DNA from: Flavobacteriaceae bacterium R38
GTDB lineage: Bacteria > Bacteroidota > Bacteroidia > Flavobacteriales > Flavobacteriaceae
Direction: 5' to 3'
DNA: 64,000 nucleotides
Assembly (NCBI GenBank): GCA_009901575.1
Contig: WXYP01000002.1
Coordinates: 310,001-374,000, forward strand
Both the position numbers and the translations under genes were made by a program. Below the pieces are notes generated by a model, which worked only from the letters and a program-made list of their open reading frames with translations, was not told where the DNA came from and did not search any database. Shown here piece after piece: positions 8,618-16,678 of this stretch; positions within the stretch are counted from its first letter, which is position 1; each line of letters begins with the position of its first letter.

Positions 8618-9097
8618 ATGGCGAAATTTAAACTAGATGAAATAGATCACCAAATCTTAGATATGTTGATCGATAATACTCGTACACCATTTACAGATAT
8701 TGCAAAGAAATTACTTATTTCTGCAGGTACGGTTCATGTAAGAGTGAAGAAAATGGAAGATGCGGGAATTATTAAAGGATCTTCACTTACGTTGGATTAT
8801 ATAAAATTAGATTATTCTTTTATTGCCTATGTAGGAGTATTTCTTGAAAAAACACACCAGACCAAATTTGTTTTAGAACGCCTGACAGAGATTCCTAACA
8901 TCACAGTTGCGCATATTACAACCGGGAAATTCAATATCTTCTGTAAGATTAGAGCCAAAGATACCAAACATGCCAAAGACATTATTTTCAATATAGATGA
9001 TATAGAAGGAGTTTCAAGAACAGAAACAATGATATCTCTTGAAGAAAGTATTAATGACAAGAAACGTTTAATGCATTCTATTTTTAATGAGATGTAA
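8618..9097 (+). CDS. Lrp/AsnC family transcriptional regulator
   Basis: A 159-residue regulator with an N-terminal winged helix-turn-helix (DEIDHQILDMLIDNTRTPFTDIAKKL, then SAGTVHVRVKKMEDAGIIKG) and a C-terminal RAM/ACT-like ligand-sensing domain (residues about 65-150). Members respond to amino acids, often leucine or other branched or aromatic ones. It follows the M14 gene by 91 bases in the same direction and is closed by a strong intrinsic terminator at 9125-9158. The effector cannot be read from the sequence. Confidence 0.93.
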   Translation: MAKFKLDEIDHQILDMLIDNTRTPFTDIAKKLLISAGTVHVRVKKMEDAGIIKGSSLTLDYIKLDYSFIAYVGVFLEKTHQTKFVLERLTEIPNITVAHITTGKFNIFCKIRAKDTKHAKDIIFNIDDIEGVSRTETMISLEESINDKKRLMHSIFNEM

Positions 9098-9124
9098 AAC
9101 AGGTTGCATATAATATATAAATAT

Positions 9125-9158
9125 AAAACCCTTTCAAATTATTTTGAAAGGGTTTTTT
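9125..9158 (+). terminator. Intrinsic terminator after the Lrp/AsnC gene
   Basis: A 14-bp perfect stem (AAAACCCTTTCAAA at 9125-9138 pairing with TTTGAAAGGGTTTT at 9143-9156) with a four-base loop and a T run on the right arm. It lies 28 bases after the stop codon of the regulator. Confidence 0.88.
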
Positions 9159-9216
9159 AATGCTTTTTAATAATGAATAGGGGGCAGTAAGGAGAGGAGT
9201 TTAATAAATACTTCTA

Positions 9217-9247
9217 TTGGAATGAGAAATAAATCGTATTACCTTTG
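9217..9247 (+). promoter_or_regulatory. Candidate promoter before the DinB-like gene
   Basis: TTG at 9217-9219, a 20-base spacer and TACCTTTG at 9240-9247 match the Bacteroidota consensus well. Transcription would begin near 9254 and leave an untranslated leader of over 120 bases before the ATG at 9379. The leader shows no convincing gene. Confidence 0.55.
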
Positions 9248-9378
9248 CTAACCATATGGCAATTAAAAAAATCTGATAAATCAGATGAAAAACGATTGGA
9301 AACTTTTGAAAAGATAGTTACCTGTTCATTGCTTAGAAGTATTAATGCAAGTAGAAACTCAGCTTAAATAATTTTTAT

Positions 9379-9894
9379 ATGACTACATCTCAAATAAATA
9401 AAGATGAATATAATCCTTATTACGGCCCTTATATTGACATAGTTGGAGAAGCCGATTTAATGGATGCTTTGAAGTTTAGCAGTGAACGATTTCAAAAAAT
9501 GATTATTGATCTTCCGGTTGATAAGTTACAATACTCATATGGAGAAGGGAAATGGACGGTAGCTCAAATTATTCTACATTTAATAGATGCAGAACGGGTT
9601 TTTCAATATAGAGCACTTCGTTTTGGGAGAAATGATAAAACAGATATCCCTGGATTTGAACAGGATGATTATGTTGCAGAGAGTAATGGTAATCAAAGAA
9701 CAAAACAAGAGCTTTTAGAAGAGTTCAAAGCAGTTCGTTCGAGTTCTATACAATTATTTAAGAGTTTTTCAGATGATTTGTTACTCCGAAAAGGAACAGC
9801 GAGTGGAACTCCTATGTCTGTAAGAGCTATTGGTTTTGTTTTGAGCGGACATGTGCTACATCACATGAAAATAATCAATGAAAAGTATTTATAA
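9379..9894 (+). CDS. DinB family protein
   Basis: A 171-residue four-helix-bundle protein of the DinB/YfiT superfamily. The metal-binding histidines are visible as LHLIDAERVFQYRAL and SGHVLHHMKIINEKYL near the C-terminus, and WTVAQIILHLIDAE is the usual helix-two signature. Some family members are thiol transferases acting with bacillithiol, others are DNA-damage inducible; the sequence does not decide between them. It is a single-gene unit with its own likely promoter and an inverted-repeat element just downstream. Confidence 0.85.
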   Translation: MTTSQINKDEYNPYYGPYIDIVGEADLMDALKFSSERFQKMIIDLPVDKLQYSYGEGKWTVAQIILHLIDAERVFQYRALRFGRNDKTDIPGFEQDDYVAESNGNQRTKQELLEEFKAVRSSSIQLFKSFSDDLLLRKGTASGTPMSVRAIGFVLSGHVLHHMKIINEKYL

Positions 9895-9923
9895 TACCTG
9901 CCTTGAGGGTTTGAATTGAATTA

Positions 9924-10008
9924 ATGTCATCCCTGCGAAGGCAGGGATCTATTTATTATGATGTGTACTATATAAATCCTTAGATCCCTGCCTTCGCAGG
10001 GATGACAT
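9924..10008. repeat. Inverted-repeat element (GTCATCCCTGCGAAGGCAGG type)
   Basis: Two perfect 28-bp arms (9924-9951 and 9981-10008) enclose 29 bases. Each arm itself contains the hairpin CCCTGCGAAGGCAGGG. This is the clearest member of a dispersed family also found at 10415, 36142, 38859, 54218 and 62709. It lies between two convergent genes and could act as a bidirectional terminator or mRNA-stabilising hairpin. Confidence 0.85.
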
Positions 10009-10045
10009 AAATGTGTGAGATTATTTGGGTTGTGATAGTTTTTCT

Positions 10046-10315
10046 TTAATCATTTTTTTGATCTTCCGGAGTAATCTCCTCGTCAATCTCTTCTATGATA
10101 TCATCAAAATTCTCCATAGTATTAGCTAGGCTTGTACTTATTTTAACTAAATAAATAGTGTTTTTAGTTTTTACTTCTATAGCTTCAATAAGTTCGTTAC
10201 GGGCATTTTTAAAACTGATGATATCTTTATCTCCGTATCCATCCGGATATTTTTCTACCAATAGTGAAAGTATTTCTTTGGTAAGTTTCCTGTAATCGAC
10301 TATAATACGTTTCAT
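10046..10315 (-). CDS. Conserved small protein of unknown function
   Basis: An 89-residue acidic protein starting MKRIIVDYRKLTKEILSLLVEKYPDGYGDKDIISFKNA. It reads as a small alpha/beta domain with an acidic tail (EEIDEEITPEDQKND). I believe similar proteins occur near aroB in other Flavobacteriaceae, but I know no function. It has no signal peptide or membrane segment. It is transcribed in the same direction as aroB but from the far side of a repeat-containing gap. Confidence 0.7.
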   Translation of the reverse strand: MKRIIVDYRKLTKEILSLLVEKYPDGYGDKDIISFKNARNELIEAIEVKTKNTIYLVKISTSLANTMENFDDIIEEIDEEITPEDQKND

Positions 10316-10636
10316 AGCATAGTTAATTGATTTAAACTATTTAACGTGAGTTCGACATAAGAAATATTTAGCCAGGCATTTATTGTTTTGTCAATCGATT
10401 ATTTATGTTTTATTGTCATTCCTTGCTTCCTGCCCGTCCGGTAGGCGGGGACAAGGAACCCATTAAAGCACTTCTGCTTAGATTCCTGCCTACGCAGGGA
10501 TGACATCTATTATAATAAAAAACAATTAACTAACTGATAATCAATAATGATTATATCAAACTCATGTTTTTAAATTTAAATCAAAAAAAATAAAATTTGA
10601 AACTTTTTAAGTAAAGAAAATGAAATTTTAACGTGT
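10316..10636. other. Intergenic region between aroB and the 89-residue gene
   Basis: No coding signal is seen. The middle holds an inverted-repeat element (10415-10505); the remainder is AT-rich with no obvious promoter or hairpin. Confidence 0.6.
10415..10505. repeat. Inverted-repeat element, diverged member
   Basis: It begins GTCATTCCTTG and ends CCTGCCTACGCAGGGATGAC, so the outer ends match the dispersed family. The left half carries an additional nested hairpin around CCCGTCCGGTAGGCGGGGAC. Confidence 0.7.
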
Positions 10637-11707
10637 CTAAGACATGTAATAGTTGAAAGCTTCCATGATCAATGAATTGGGTGCTTTGCAATCCACCTTA
10701 GCTTCACCGATATCTTTTAATAACACGAAATTGATATCCCCGTGAGAGTTTTTCTTATCAAATTTTAAAAGCGAGATAACCTCAAGAATGTCATTACTGT
10801 CAAAAGAAACACTTTCAAAATAGTCAAGCATAGTATTTTTAACTTCATCTAGTTTTTCTGTTGGGAATCCTTCTAGTTTTGAAGACAGATAAGTTTCTAA
10901 TATGATCCCGATTGCTATAGCCTCTCCGTGTAATAAAGTTTGTTTTTGTTCATTTTGAAGGCAATAAGATTCGATAGCGTGACCTAATGTATGTCCGTAG
11001 TTTAAAATTTTTCGCAATCCTTTTTCGGTAGGATCAGAAGTGACTACTTCATTTTTAACGGTTATAGACTCATGAATTAATGAATTGAGATCGGATATAT
11101 CCAGTTTGCTCATGTTTTTTAGTGCGTTCCAATGCGGTTCACTATAAATTAATCCGTGTTTAAGCATTTCCGTTAAACCACTTCTCATCTGACTGGCGGG
11201 TAAGGTTGCCAGAAAAGAAGTGTCTATAAGAACCATGCTTGGCAGATTGATAACCCCAACCTGATTCTTTAAAACACCCAGATCAACCCCGGTTTTACCT
11301 CCAACAGAGGCATCTACCATTGATAAAAGAGAAGTGGGAACGTTTATAAAGCTTATACCTCTCATGAAGGTAGAAGCTACAAAACCTCCAAGATCTGTGA
11401 CTACGCCACCCCCCAGGTTTAAAACCAGACTTTTTCTGTCTGCTCCACATTCAGATAAAGCTTCCCAGACTCCCATACAGGTGTCGATACTTTTATATTC
11501 TTCTCCTGCATCGATTTCTATAGTTTCGATTTCGCTTTCTGTTTGAATTCGGCTAAGAAAATCAGGTAAACAGTACTGATGTGTATTTTGATCAACTATT
11601 AAAAATATTTTGGAATAGTTATTCTCCTTAAGATGGTTGTTTAATTGTGAATATCCTGCATTATTAAAATGAACCGGACATCCTTTAGAATCAATAGTTG
11701 AGAGCAT
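10637..11707 (-). CDS. aroB: 3-dehydroquinate synthase
   Basis: AroB converts DAHP to 3-dehydroquinate in the second step of the shikimate pathway, using NAD and a divalent metal. The 356-residue length is normal. Visible motifs are the NAD-binding GGGVVTDLGGFVAST, the FINVPTSLLSMVDASVGGKTGVDLGVLKN block that binds substrate, and the metal histidines in LLHGEAIAIG and NYGHTLGHAIE. No other aro gene lies close by, so it is a stand-alone gene here. It is divergent from proline dehydrogenase. Confidence 0.97.
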   Translation of the reverse strand: MLSTIDSKGCPVHFNNAGYSQLNNHLKENNYSKIFLIVDQNTHQYCLPDFLSRIQTESEIETIEIDAGEEYKSIDTCMGVWEALSECGADRKSLVLNLGGGVVTDLGGFVASTFMRGISFINVPTSLLSMVDASVGGKTGVDLGVLKNQVGVINLPSMVLIDTSFLATLPASQMRSGLTEMLKHGLIYSEPHWNALKNMSKLDISDLNSLIHESITVKNEVVTSDPTEKGLRKILNYGHTLGHAIESYCLQNEQKQTLLHGEAIAIGIILETYLSSKLEGFPTEKLDEVKNTMLDYFESVSFDSNDILEVISLLKFDKKNSHGDINFVLLKDIGEAKVDCKAPNSLIMEAFNYYMS

Positions 11708-11852
11708 TTTTATTATTGCTTTAATTTATGGGTGCAAATTAATAAGATTTTTATGAATAAAAGATCAAAAATAGAGATGAAATTTCATTGACAAAAAAAT
11801 CAAAAAATATGTTTTCAAATAATTATATTTACGCACATTTTTAGCAAGACCA

Positions 11853-13019
11853 ATGAACAAAATTTTTGATAATACTGAAGTTGCTTTTTCATTAAAATCG
11901 AATTCAGATCTTAAAAAAGCACATTTTTTATTTAAATCCATAGCAAATCCGCAACTCGTTAAAATTGGAACCGGACTAACTAACTTTTCATTACGTGTTG
12001 GTTTACCTGTTCAAGGGATTATAAAGAAAACCATTTTTAAACAATTTTGTGGAGGAGTAACAGAAGAAGATTGTTTGCCGATCATAGAAAAACTTAACGA
12101 AAAAACAGTAACAGCAATTCTTGATTATTCGGTTGAAGGGAAAGAATCTGAAGCCGATTTTGACAAGGTGATGGAAAAGAAAATCTTCTTAATCGATTTT
12201 GCTAAAAAACATAAAGAAATATCTTTTGCAACACTTAAGCCTACTGCATTAGGGAGGTTTTTGATTTGGGAAAAAAAATCTGAAGGAACTGAATTAACTG
12301 ATGGTGAAAAAAAGGAGTGGGAGCGAATAGAAGCACGTTTTGATGCTATTTGTTCAAGAGCTTCAGAAAATAATGTGCCTTTACTTATTGATGCTGAAGA
12401 AACCTGGATGCAGGATGCAGCAGATCTCCTGGTGGAACAAATGATGGAGAAGTACAATAAAGAAAAAGTGGTAATATTTAATACCGTTCAGTGCTACAGA
12501 TGGGATCGAATAGATTATGTGAAGAAGCTGGAAGCACAAGCTAAAGAAGGGAATTATAAGATAGGAGTGAAGATTGTTCGAGGAGCTTACATGGAAAAAG
12601 AAAATGAAAGAGCAGAAGAAATGGGTTATAAATCGCCTATTTGTGTAAGTAAGAGTGCTACAGATGAAAATTTTGATGCTGTTTTGACTTATATTATGGA
12701 TCGTTTAGCTATTTTTTCTCTTTTTATAGGATCTCATAATGAATCCAGTTCTTATTTAGCTATAGATTTGATGGATAAGAAAGGAATAGCAAAAAATGAT
12801 CCGCATGTTTGGTTTTCACAACTGTATGGGATGAGTGATCAGATTACGTATAACCTGGCTTCTAATGGATATAATACTGTAAAGTTGATTCCGTTTGGCC
12901 CGGTGAAAGAGGTGATTCCTTATTTGATACGTCGTGCCGACGAAAATACCTCTGTTGCAGGTCAAACCGGAAGAGAACTTACATTGATAAAAGAAGAATT
13001 AAAGAGGCGTAGATTATAA
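11853..13019 (+). CDS. Proline dehydrogenase
   Basis: A 388-residue flavoenzyme that oxidises proline to 1-pyrroline-5-carboxylate and passes electrons to quinone. The TIM-barrel segments are visible, including PLLIDAEETWMQDAADLLV, TVQCYRWDRIDYVKKLEAQA, KIVRGAYMEKEN (the family FAD/substrate region) and RRADENTSVAGQTGRELTLIKEELKRRR at the C-terminus. It is the single-domain form, not the PutA fusion; the partner P5C dehydrogenase is not in the window. An A/T-rich leader with ATATTTACGC precedes the ATG. Confidence 0.94.
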   Translation: MNKIFDNTEVAFSLKSNSDLKKAHFLFKSIANPQLVKIGTGLTNFSLRVGLPVQGIIKKTIFKQFCGGVTEEDCLPIIEKLNEKTVTAILDYSVEGKESEADFDKVMEKKIFLIDFAKKHKEISFATLKPTALGRFLIWEKKSEGTELTDGEKKEWERIEARFDAICSRASENNVPLLIDAEETWMQDAADLLVEQMMEKYNKEKVVIFNTVQCYRWDRIDYVKKLEAQAKEGNYKIGVKIVRGAYMEKENERAEEMGYKSPICVSKSATDENFDAVLTYIMDRLAIFSLFIGSHNESSSYLAIDLMDKKGIAKNDPHVWFSQLYGMSDQITYNLASNGYNTVKLIPFGPVKEVIPYLIRRADENTSVAGQTGRELTLIKEELKRRRL

Positions 13020-13047
13020 TCTGTTTTTTGTGAAATATAGTTTATAA

Positions 13048-13135
13048 TGTCCCTTCTCCTTTGAGAGAAGGTTAGGATGAGGGTTTGCTTGTAATTTTAC
13101 CCTCACCTCAATCCTCTCCCTTAGGGGGAGGAGGA
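13048..13135. repeat. CCTTCTCC/GGAGG-type imperfect palindromic repeat
   Basis: Left CCCTTCTCCTTTGAGAGAAGG and right CCTCTCCCTTAGGGGGAGG are hairpins, joined by GAGGGT and ACCCTC that pair with each other. This resembles the widespread CCTCTCCC...GAGGG palindromes in many genomes. It lies between convergent genes and could terminate in both directions. Confidence 0.6.
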
Positions 13136-13289
13136 AAAATTTAATCTTTATTATTCTGATAAAAACACCTTGCCTTTAAAAGGAAAGGAATTGTAATCTA
13201 TATTATTTCATGAATTAAATAACTGAAATTCCCCTTTTTGTGTAAGAGGAGTGACTTTTTGTTTAGTTAAAAGACAAGGAAGATTTGAT

Positions 13290-13646
13290 TTATTTCTGTA
13301 TAACTTCTTCAATCACCGCAGTACTATCGCAATTTTTGATTTTCAACTCTAGTTCACTATCATTAATTTTTCCTTCTATAAAATAAGTTTTACAAGGCTT
13401 GCTTTTAGTGTCACTTTTTGAAAAAATAACGTCGCCGTTTTTTAAAATAGATTGGATGGTAGTAGAATCAATCTCCAGGGTATTGGTGTATGTAATTTGT
13501 TTAGAACGAATATTTTTGAGTACACGGCAATTGGGTCCGTAACAAAATTCAGTATCTTTTTTCTTAAAGAAAAATGCTAAAATGATAAGTCCGAGTGAAA
13601 ATCCACCCAAATAATATCCAATTCTACGAAGTAAGGGCATTGCCAT
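13290..13646 (-). CDS. Small membrane-anchored protein (possibly DUF4258-like)
   Basis: A 118-residue protein with one N-terminal transmembrane segment (YYLGGFSLGLIILAFFF) followed by a periplasmic or cytoplasmic domain containing three cysteines (CYGPNCRVL and KPCKTYF) and a KNGDVIFSKSDTKSKPC motif. Similar proteins beside alanine dehydrogenase in flavobacteria are, as I recall, annotated with DUF4258; this is uncertain. Its start directly abuts the ald stop codon, so both come from one mRNA. Two close Met codons (residues 1 and 3) are possible starts. Confidence 0.65.
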   Translation of the reverse strand: MAMPLLRRIGYYLGGFSLGLIILAFFFKKKDTEFCYGPNCRVLKNIRSKQITYTNTLEIDSTTIQSILKNGDVIFSKSDTKSKPCKTYFIEGKINDSELELKIKNCDSTAVIEEVIQK

Positions 13647-14846
13647 TTAAAAAATGAGTAAGTTGATATCGCTGTAAGAGAGGTCAAACCACTCTGCAAC
13701 CGATTTATTAGTTAAAATTCCGTGGTAAAAATACAAACCACTTCGCAAACCACGATCAAAACGCAGAGAATTTTCTAAACCACCATCTTCACCTATTTTT
13801 AAAAGGTAAGGCGTGAAAATATTACTAAGTGATACCGAAGCTGTTCGCGCATAACGAGATGGAATATTAGGCACACAATAATGAGTAACTCCATGTTTCT
13901 CGAAAGTCGGATTGTCATGAGTGGTAATTTCACTGGTTTCAAAACACCCTCCCATGTCGATACTGACATCAATAGCGACTGCTCCAAGCTTCATACTCTC
14001 CATCATGGTTTCTGTGACGATAATAGGAGCTCTGTCTTTTCCGCGTACGGCACCAATCACCACGTCACATCGTTTTAATGCCTTTAATAAGGTTTTGGGC
14101 TGTAGGGTAGAAGTATAGATAGTTCTTCCAAGATTATTTTGGATAGTTCGTAGTTTTGTGATCGAATTATCAAAAACTTTTACTCTCCCTCCAAGACCAA
14201 AAACAGAACGTGCAGCAAATTCACCAACAGTTCCGGCTCCAATAATAACCACATCGATAGGAGGTACACCAGTGATATTTCCAAACAAGAGTCCATTACC
14301 ATCATTAGGTTTTGCTAATAATTCTGAAGCTATTAAAACAGCAGCAGTTCCGGCAATTTCACTAAGTGCACGAACCGCAGGGTAATATCCGTCTTCATCT
14401 TTGATGTATTCAAATCCGATTGCGGTTGCTCGCTTTTTTGCAAGAGTTTCAAAATATTTTTTAGTACGTGTTTTTATCTGAAGCGCAGAAATGATAGTTG
14501 TTTGCGGATTCACCATTTCCAGTTCCTCCATAGAAGCAGGTTCTACTTTTAAGATAATCGGACAAGAAAATATTTTTTTAGTATCTGTAGTCACTTCGGC
14601 TCCGGCATCGCTGTAATCTTTATCAGAAAAATTAGCGCCTTCCCCGGCTTTAGACTCGACCATTACTCTATGACCGTGTGCTGTTAAAGCGTTAACAGCA
14701 TCCGGAGTTAGGCAAACACGTTTCTCCTGGAAAGCAATTTCTTTAGGTAGGCCTATGAATAATTCTCCTTTTTGCTTTAAAACTTCCAGCATTTCCTCTT
14801 GAGGTAACAATTGCTGTTTGGTAAAAGGAGACATAGATTCACTCAT
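13647..14846 (-). CDS. ald: Alanine dehydrogenase
   Basis: A 399-residue NAD-dependent enzyme interconverting L-alanine and pyruvate plus ammonia. The substrate-binding N-terminus reads GLPKEIAFQEKRVCLTPDAV and the Rossmann fold is VVIIGAGTVGEFAARSVFGLGGRVKVFD around residue 200. The family-specific PNIPSRYARTASVSLSN segment is present near the C-terminus. The protein is slightly longer than typical bacterial Ald because of a leading extension of about 25 residues, a form common in Bacteroidota. It is the first gene of a two-gene unit with the downstream membrane protein. Confidence 0.9.
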   Translation of the reverse strand: MSESMSPFTKQQLLPQEEMLEVLKQKGELFIGLPKEIAFQEKRVCLTPDAVNALTAHGHRVMVESKAGEGANFSDKDYSDAGAEVTTDTKKIFSCPIILKVEPASMEELEMVNPQTTIISALQIKTRTKKYFETLAKKRATAIGFEYIKDEDGYYPAVRALSEIAGTAAVLIASELLAKPNDGNGLLFGNITGVPPIDVVIIGAGTVGEFAARSVFGLGGRVKVFDNSITKLRTIQNNLGRTIYTSTLQPKTLLKALKRCDVVIGAVRGKDRAPIIVTETMMESMKLGAVAIDVSIDMGGCFETSEITTHDNPTFEKHGVTHYCVPNIPSRYARTASVSLSNIFTPYLLKIGEDGGLENSLRFDRGLRSGLYFYHGILTNKSVAEWFDLSYSDINLLIF

Positions 14847-14889
14847 GGAATTGGTGATTGATTAGTTATGAAAACTAAGATAAGTGAAA

Positions 14890-15456
14890 TTAATGAATAT
14901 CCGACATACGTTTTTTACGTTCTTCTTCTTTTTTTATTCTTTCTAGACGTTCTTTTTCTTTGTATTCGTCTAATTCTCTTTCGATGGCTTTTAAATCGAT
15001 ACCATGAACTAGTTTATCGAATAGTTTTATTCGTATTAAGTAAACAAAAGGAATGACAATTAGCATGATTGGCAAAAGATAATATATTTCAACTTCGTCA
15101 TAATATTGTATATCGTCATTTAATGTGCTAAAAATCTGAAAACAATACATAGCAACTGGAATTAAAATTACATGATACCACCAATGTTTACAAGTGAAAA
15201 ACCATAAGATAAGAAGGATAAGAGGTACGATTTTTTGGATTAAGAACCATCCAGAAATATAAACACTTCCTTGGTACTTACTTTCAAAAGTAAATAAAAA
15301 AGTCTCCCAAACTGGTTTGTCTGGAAGACCTTGATATGAATAAAAAATGTATGGTGAAATCGCTATTAATAAGGCAATTATACTGCCTGCTAATAAGGAT
15401 TTTGAACGTTTTGTTTTTTCTAATTCTTTATTGGTCTTGATAAAGACTCTCTTCAT
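14890..15456 (-). CDS. Membrane protein with charged C-terminal coiled coil
   Basis: A 188-residue protein with about four transmembrane helices (near residues 22-42, 65-88, 90-112 and 125-145) and a highly charged C-terminal helix (ERELDEYKEKERLERIKKEEERKKR) likely to be a cytoplasmic coiled coil. No known family recognised. Immediately upstream lies a decayed copy of a small lipoprotein gene (15466-15535). Confidence 0.7.
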   Translation of the reverse strand: MKRVFIKTNKELEKTKRSKSLLAGSIIALLIAISPYIFYSYQGLPDKPVWETFLFTFESKYQGSVYISGWFLIQKIVPLILLILWFFTCKHWWYHVILIPVAMYCFQIFSTLNDDIQYYDEVEIYYLLPIMLIVIPFVYLIRIKLFDKLVHGIDLKAIERELDEYKEKERLERIKKEEERKKRMSDIH

Positions 15457-15465
15457 CTCTTAAGT

Positions 15466-15535
15466 TATTAGGGCTACAAGGTACAAAATAAGAATGTCGC
15501 TACAAAAATGACTAATTATTATTTTCAGTACTTAT
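15466..15535 (-). pseudogene. Decayed duplicate of the small lipoprotein gene 15575-15727
   Basis: Read on the minus strand, this stretch aligns with the start of the nearby lipoprotein gene: TTTTGTAGC and CTTGTAGCCCTAA are shared and the intervening bases are mostly identical. In translation SYFVPCSPNN corresponds to FLFVSCSPNS. The ATG has become ATA and two in-frame TAG codons interrupt the signal peptide. It therefore looks like a dead tandem copy lying directly before the membrane protein gene. Confidence 0.4.
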
Positions 15536-15574
15536 GAGATGTTTTTTAAATAAGCTAAATTAAGAATTATTTGA

Positions 15575-15727
15575 TTATCCGTTGGTTGGAACTTTAAATT
15601 TTCTACTCTTTTCAACTCCTGACTTATCATATAATGCATCATCATCTGCTGTACTGTTAGGGCTACAAGAAACAAACAAAAAAGCTGCTACAAAAGCTAC
15701 TGCTAGGAAAATTTTTTTAGTATTCAT
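15575..15727 (-). CDS. Very small lipoprotein
   Basis: A 50-residue lipoprotein with a strong signal (MNTKKIFLAVAFVAAFLFVSC) ending in the lipobox FVSC, so the mature peptide is only about 30 residues (SPNSTADDDALYDKSG...). Short lipoproteins of this kind are common in Flavobacteriaceae and have no assigned role. The ATG ending at 15727 is chosen; the frame is open further upstream but that part is not signal-like. A decayed copy lies about 40 bases downstream. Confidence 0.65.
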   Translation of the reverse strand: MNTKKIFLAVAFVAAFLFVSCSPNSTADDDALYDKSGVEKSRKFKVPTNG

Positions 15728-15886
15728 GATAGTTATTTTTTTGGTTACCGATATTACAAACGTACCATAAAAAAATAAACGCCCATTAAATATTTTTGTT
15801 GTATCTTTATCGATTTTTTCGTGCATTTTATCGAAAAATATCAAGATCAATTTATGTAAAAATCAACAAACTCGAGTATTTTTTCG

Positions 15887-16291
15887 TCAAAAGGTAATTA
15901 TTCGCTGTTTATCGTCAGTCGCCTCTAAATGGACTTTCTTACAGTTTTCTGGTAAAAATGTAGCTATTTTTTCAGGCCATTCGATACATATAATATGATT
16001 CCCTGACAGATAATCTTCTAACCCCATATCTAGCGCTTCTTCTTCATTTTCTAATCGGTAAAAATCAAAGTGGAAGATGCTTTTTCCATTGCCTTCATAC
16101 TCATTTACCAGACTAAAAGTAGGACTGCTGGTCTCATGTTCAACTCCTAATTGTTTTGCAATGGCTTTTATCAAGGTTGTTTTACCAACTCCCATTTCAC
16201 CATAAAATAAAAATATGATTTCGTTTGTGCTTTCTAACAGCTTTTTTGCAATGGAGTCTATTTCTTTGAGAGAATAAGTTATTGTTGTCAT
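15887..16291 (-). CDS. tsaE: tRNA threonylcarbamoyladenosine biosynthesis ATPase TsaE
   Basis: A 134-residue P-loop ATPase acting with TsaB and TsaD in forming the t6A modification at position 37 of ANN-decoding tRNAs. The Walker A motif is GEMGVGKTT, followed by the family-specific TSSPTFSLVNEYEG and the IFHFDFYRLENEEEALDMGLEDYL region, with the IEWPEK motif later. It lies downstream of porX on the same strand, across a repeat-containing gap of about 390 bases. TsaB and TsaD are not in the window. Confidence 0.95.
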   Translation of the reverse strand: MTTITYSLKEIDSIAKKLLESTNEIIFLFYGEMGVGKTTLIKAIAKQLGVEHETSSPTFSLVNEYEGNGKSIFHFDFYRLENEEEALDMGLEDYLSGNHIICIEWPEKIATFLPENCKKVHLEATDDKQRIITF

Positions 16292-16678
16292 GAATATATG
16301 GGTTCCGCATCAAGTGCGGAATGGCATTTGTTATTGTAATAAAAATTCAAATTTCAAAAATCAAATTTAAAGTATCAAGTTATTTTTTAAAATTTAAACA
16401 ATACGTCATTACGGGAAAGGTAGCGACGAAGTAATCTTTTAAAATTATTACTCATGATGGTTTAAAATTATTACTCATGATGGTGATTAAAATAAAATCC
16501 CAGTGAAGCTCTGGTGATTTTAGAAGTTTAATTCAACAATCAAAATAGATTCCTGATCTCGCTTAGCTCGTCAGGAATGACAACTATGATTTAGGTTGCA
16601 TTTTGTTGAAAAAGGTTACCTGTTAATATGTTTAGAGAATGCTGGTTATCTTATCTTTTAACAACTGACAACTAACAA
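16292..16678. other. Repeat-rich intergenic region between porX and tsaE
   Basis: No gene is seen. The stretch holds GTTCCGCATCAAGTGCGGAA (16302-16321), a CGTCATTACGGG...CGACGAAGTAATC repeat (16404-16437), a perfect 23-bp tandem duplication (16438-16460 and 16461-16483), a hairpin with ATTCCTGATCTCG and CGTCAGGAATGAC (16546-16581), and three 7-bp units aacaact/gacaact/aacaact at 16660-16680 that run into the porX stop codon. It appears to be a landing place for short repeats. Confidence 0.6.
16438..16483. repeat. Perfect 23-bp tandem duplication
   Basis: Two identical adjacent copies beginning TTTAAAATTATTACTCATGA and ending TGG. Only two copies are present, with no decay between them, so the duplication is probably recent. 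Confidence 0.85.

Noticed and set aside
9246-9366. Possible small gene between the terminator and the DinB-like gene
   Set aside because: One frame is open from a TTG to TAA, but it has no good start, no recognisable motif, and the only ATG frames stop within a few codons. I treat the stretch as a leader.
13799-14385. Open frames overlapping ald in other frames
   Set aside because: Alanine dehydrogenase is clearly the real gene; these have no start context or known similarity.
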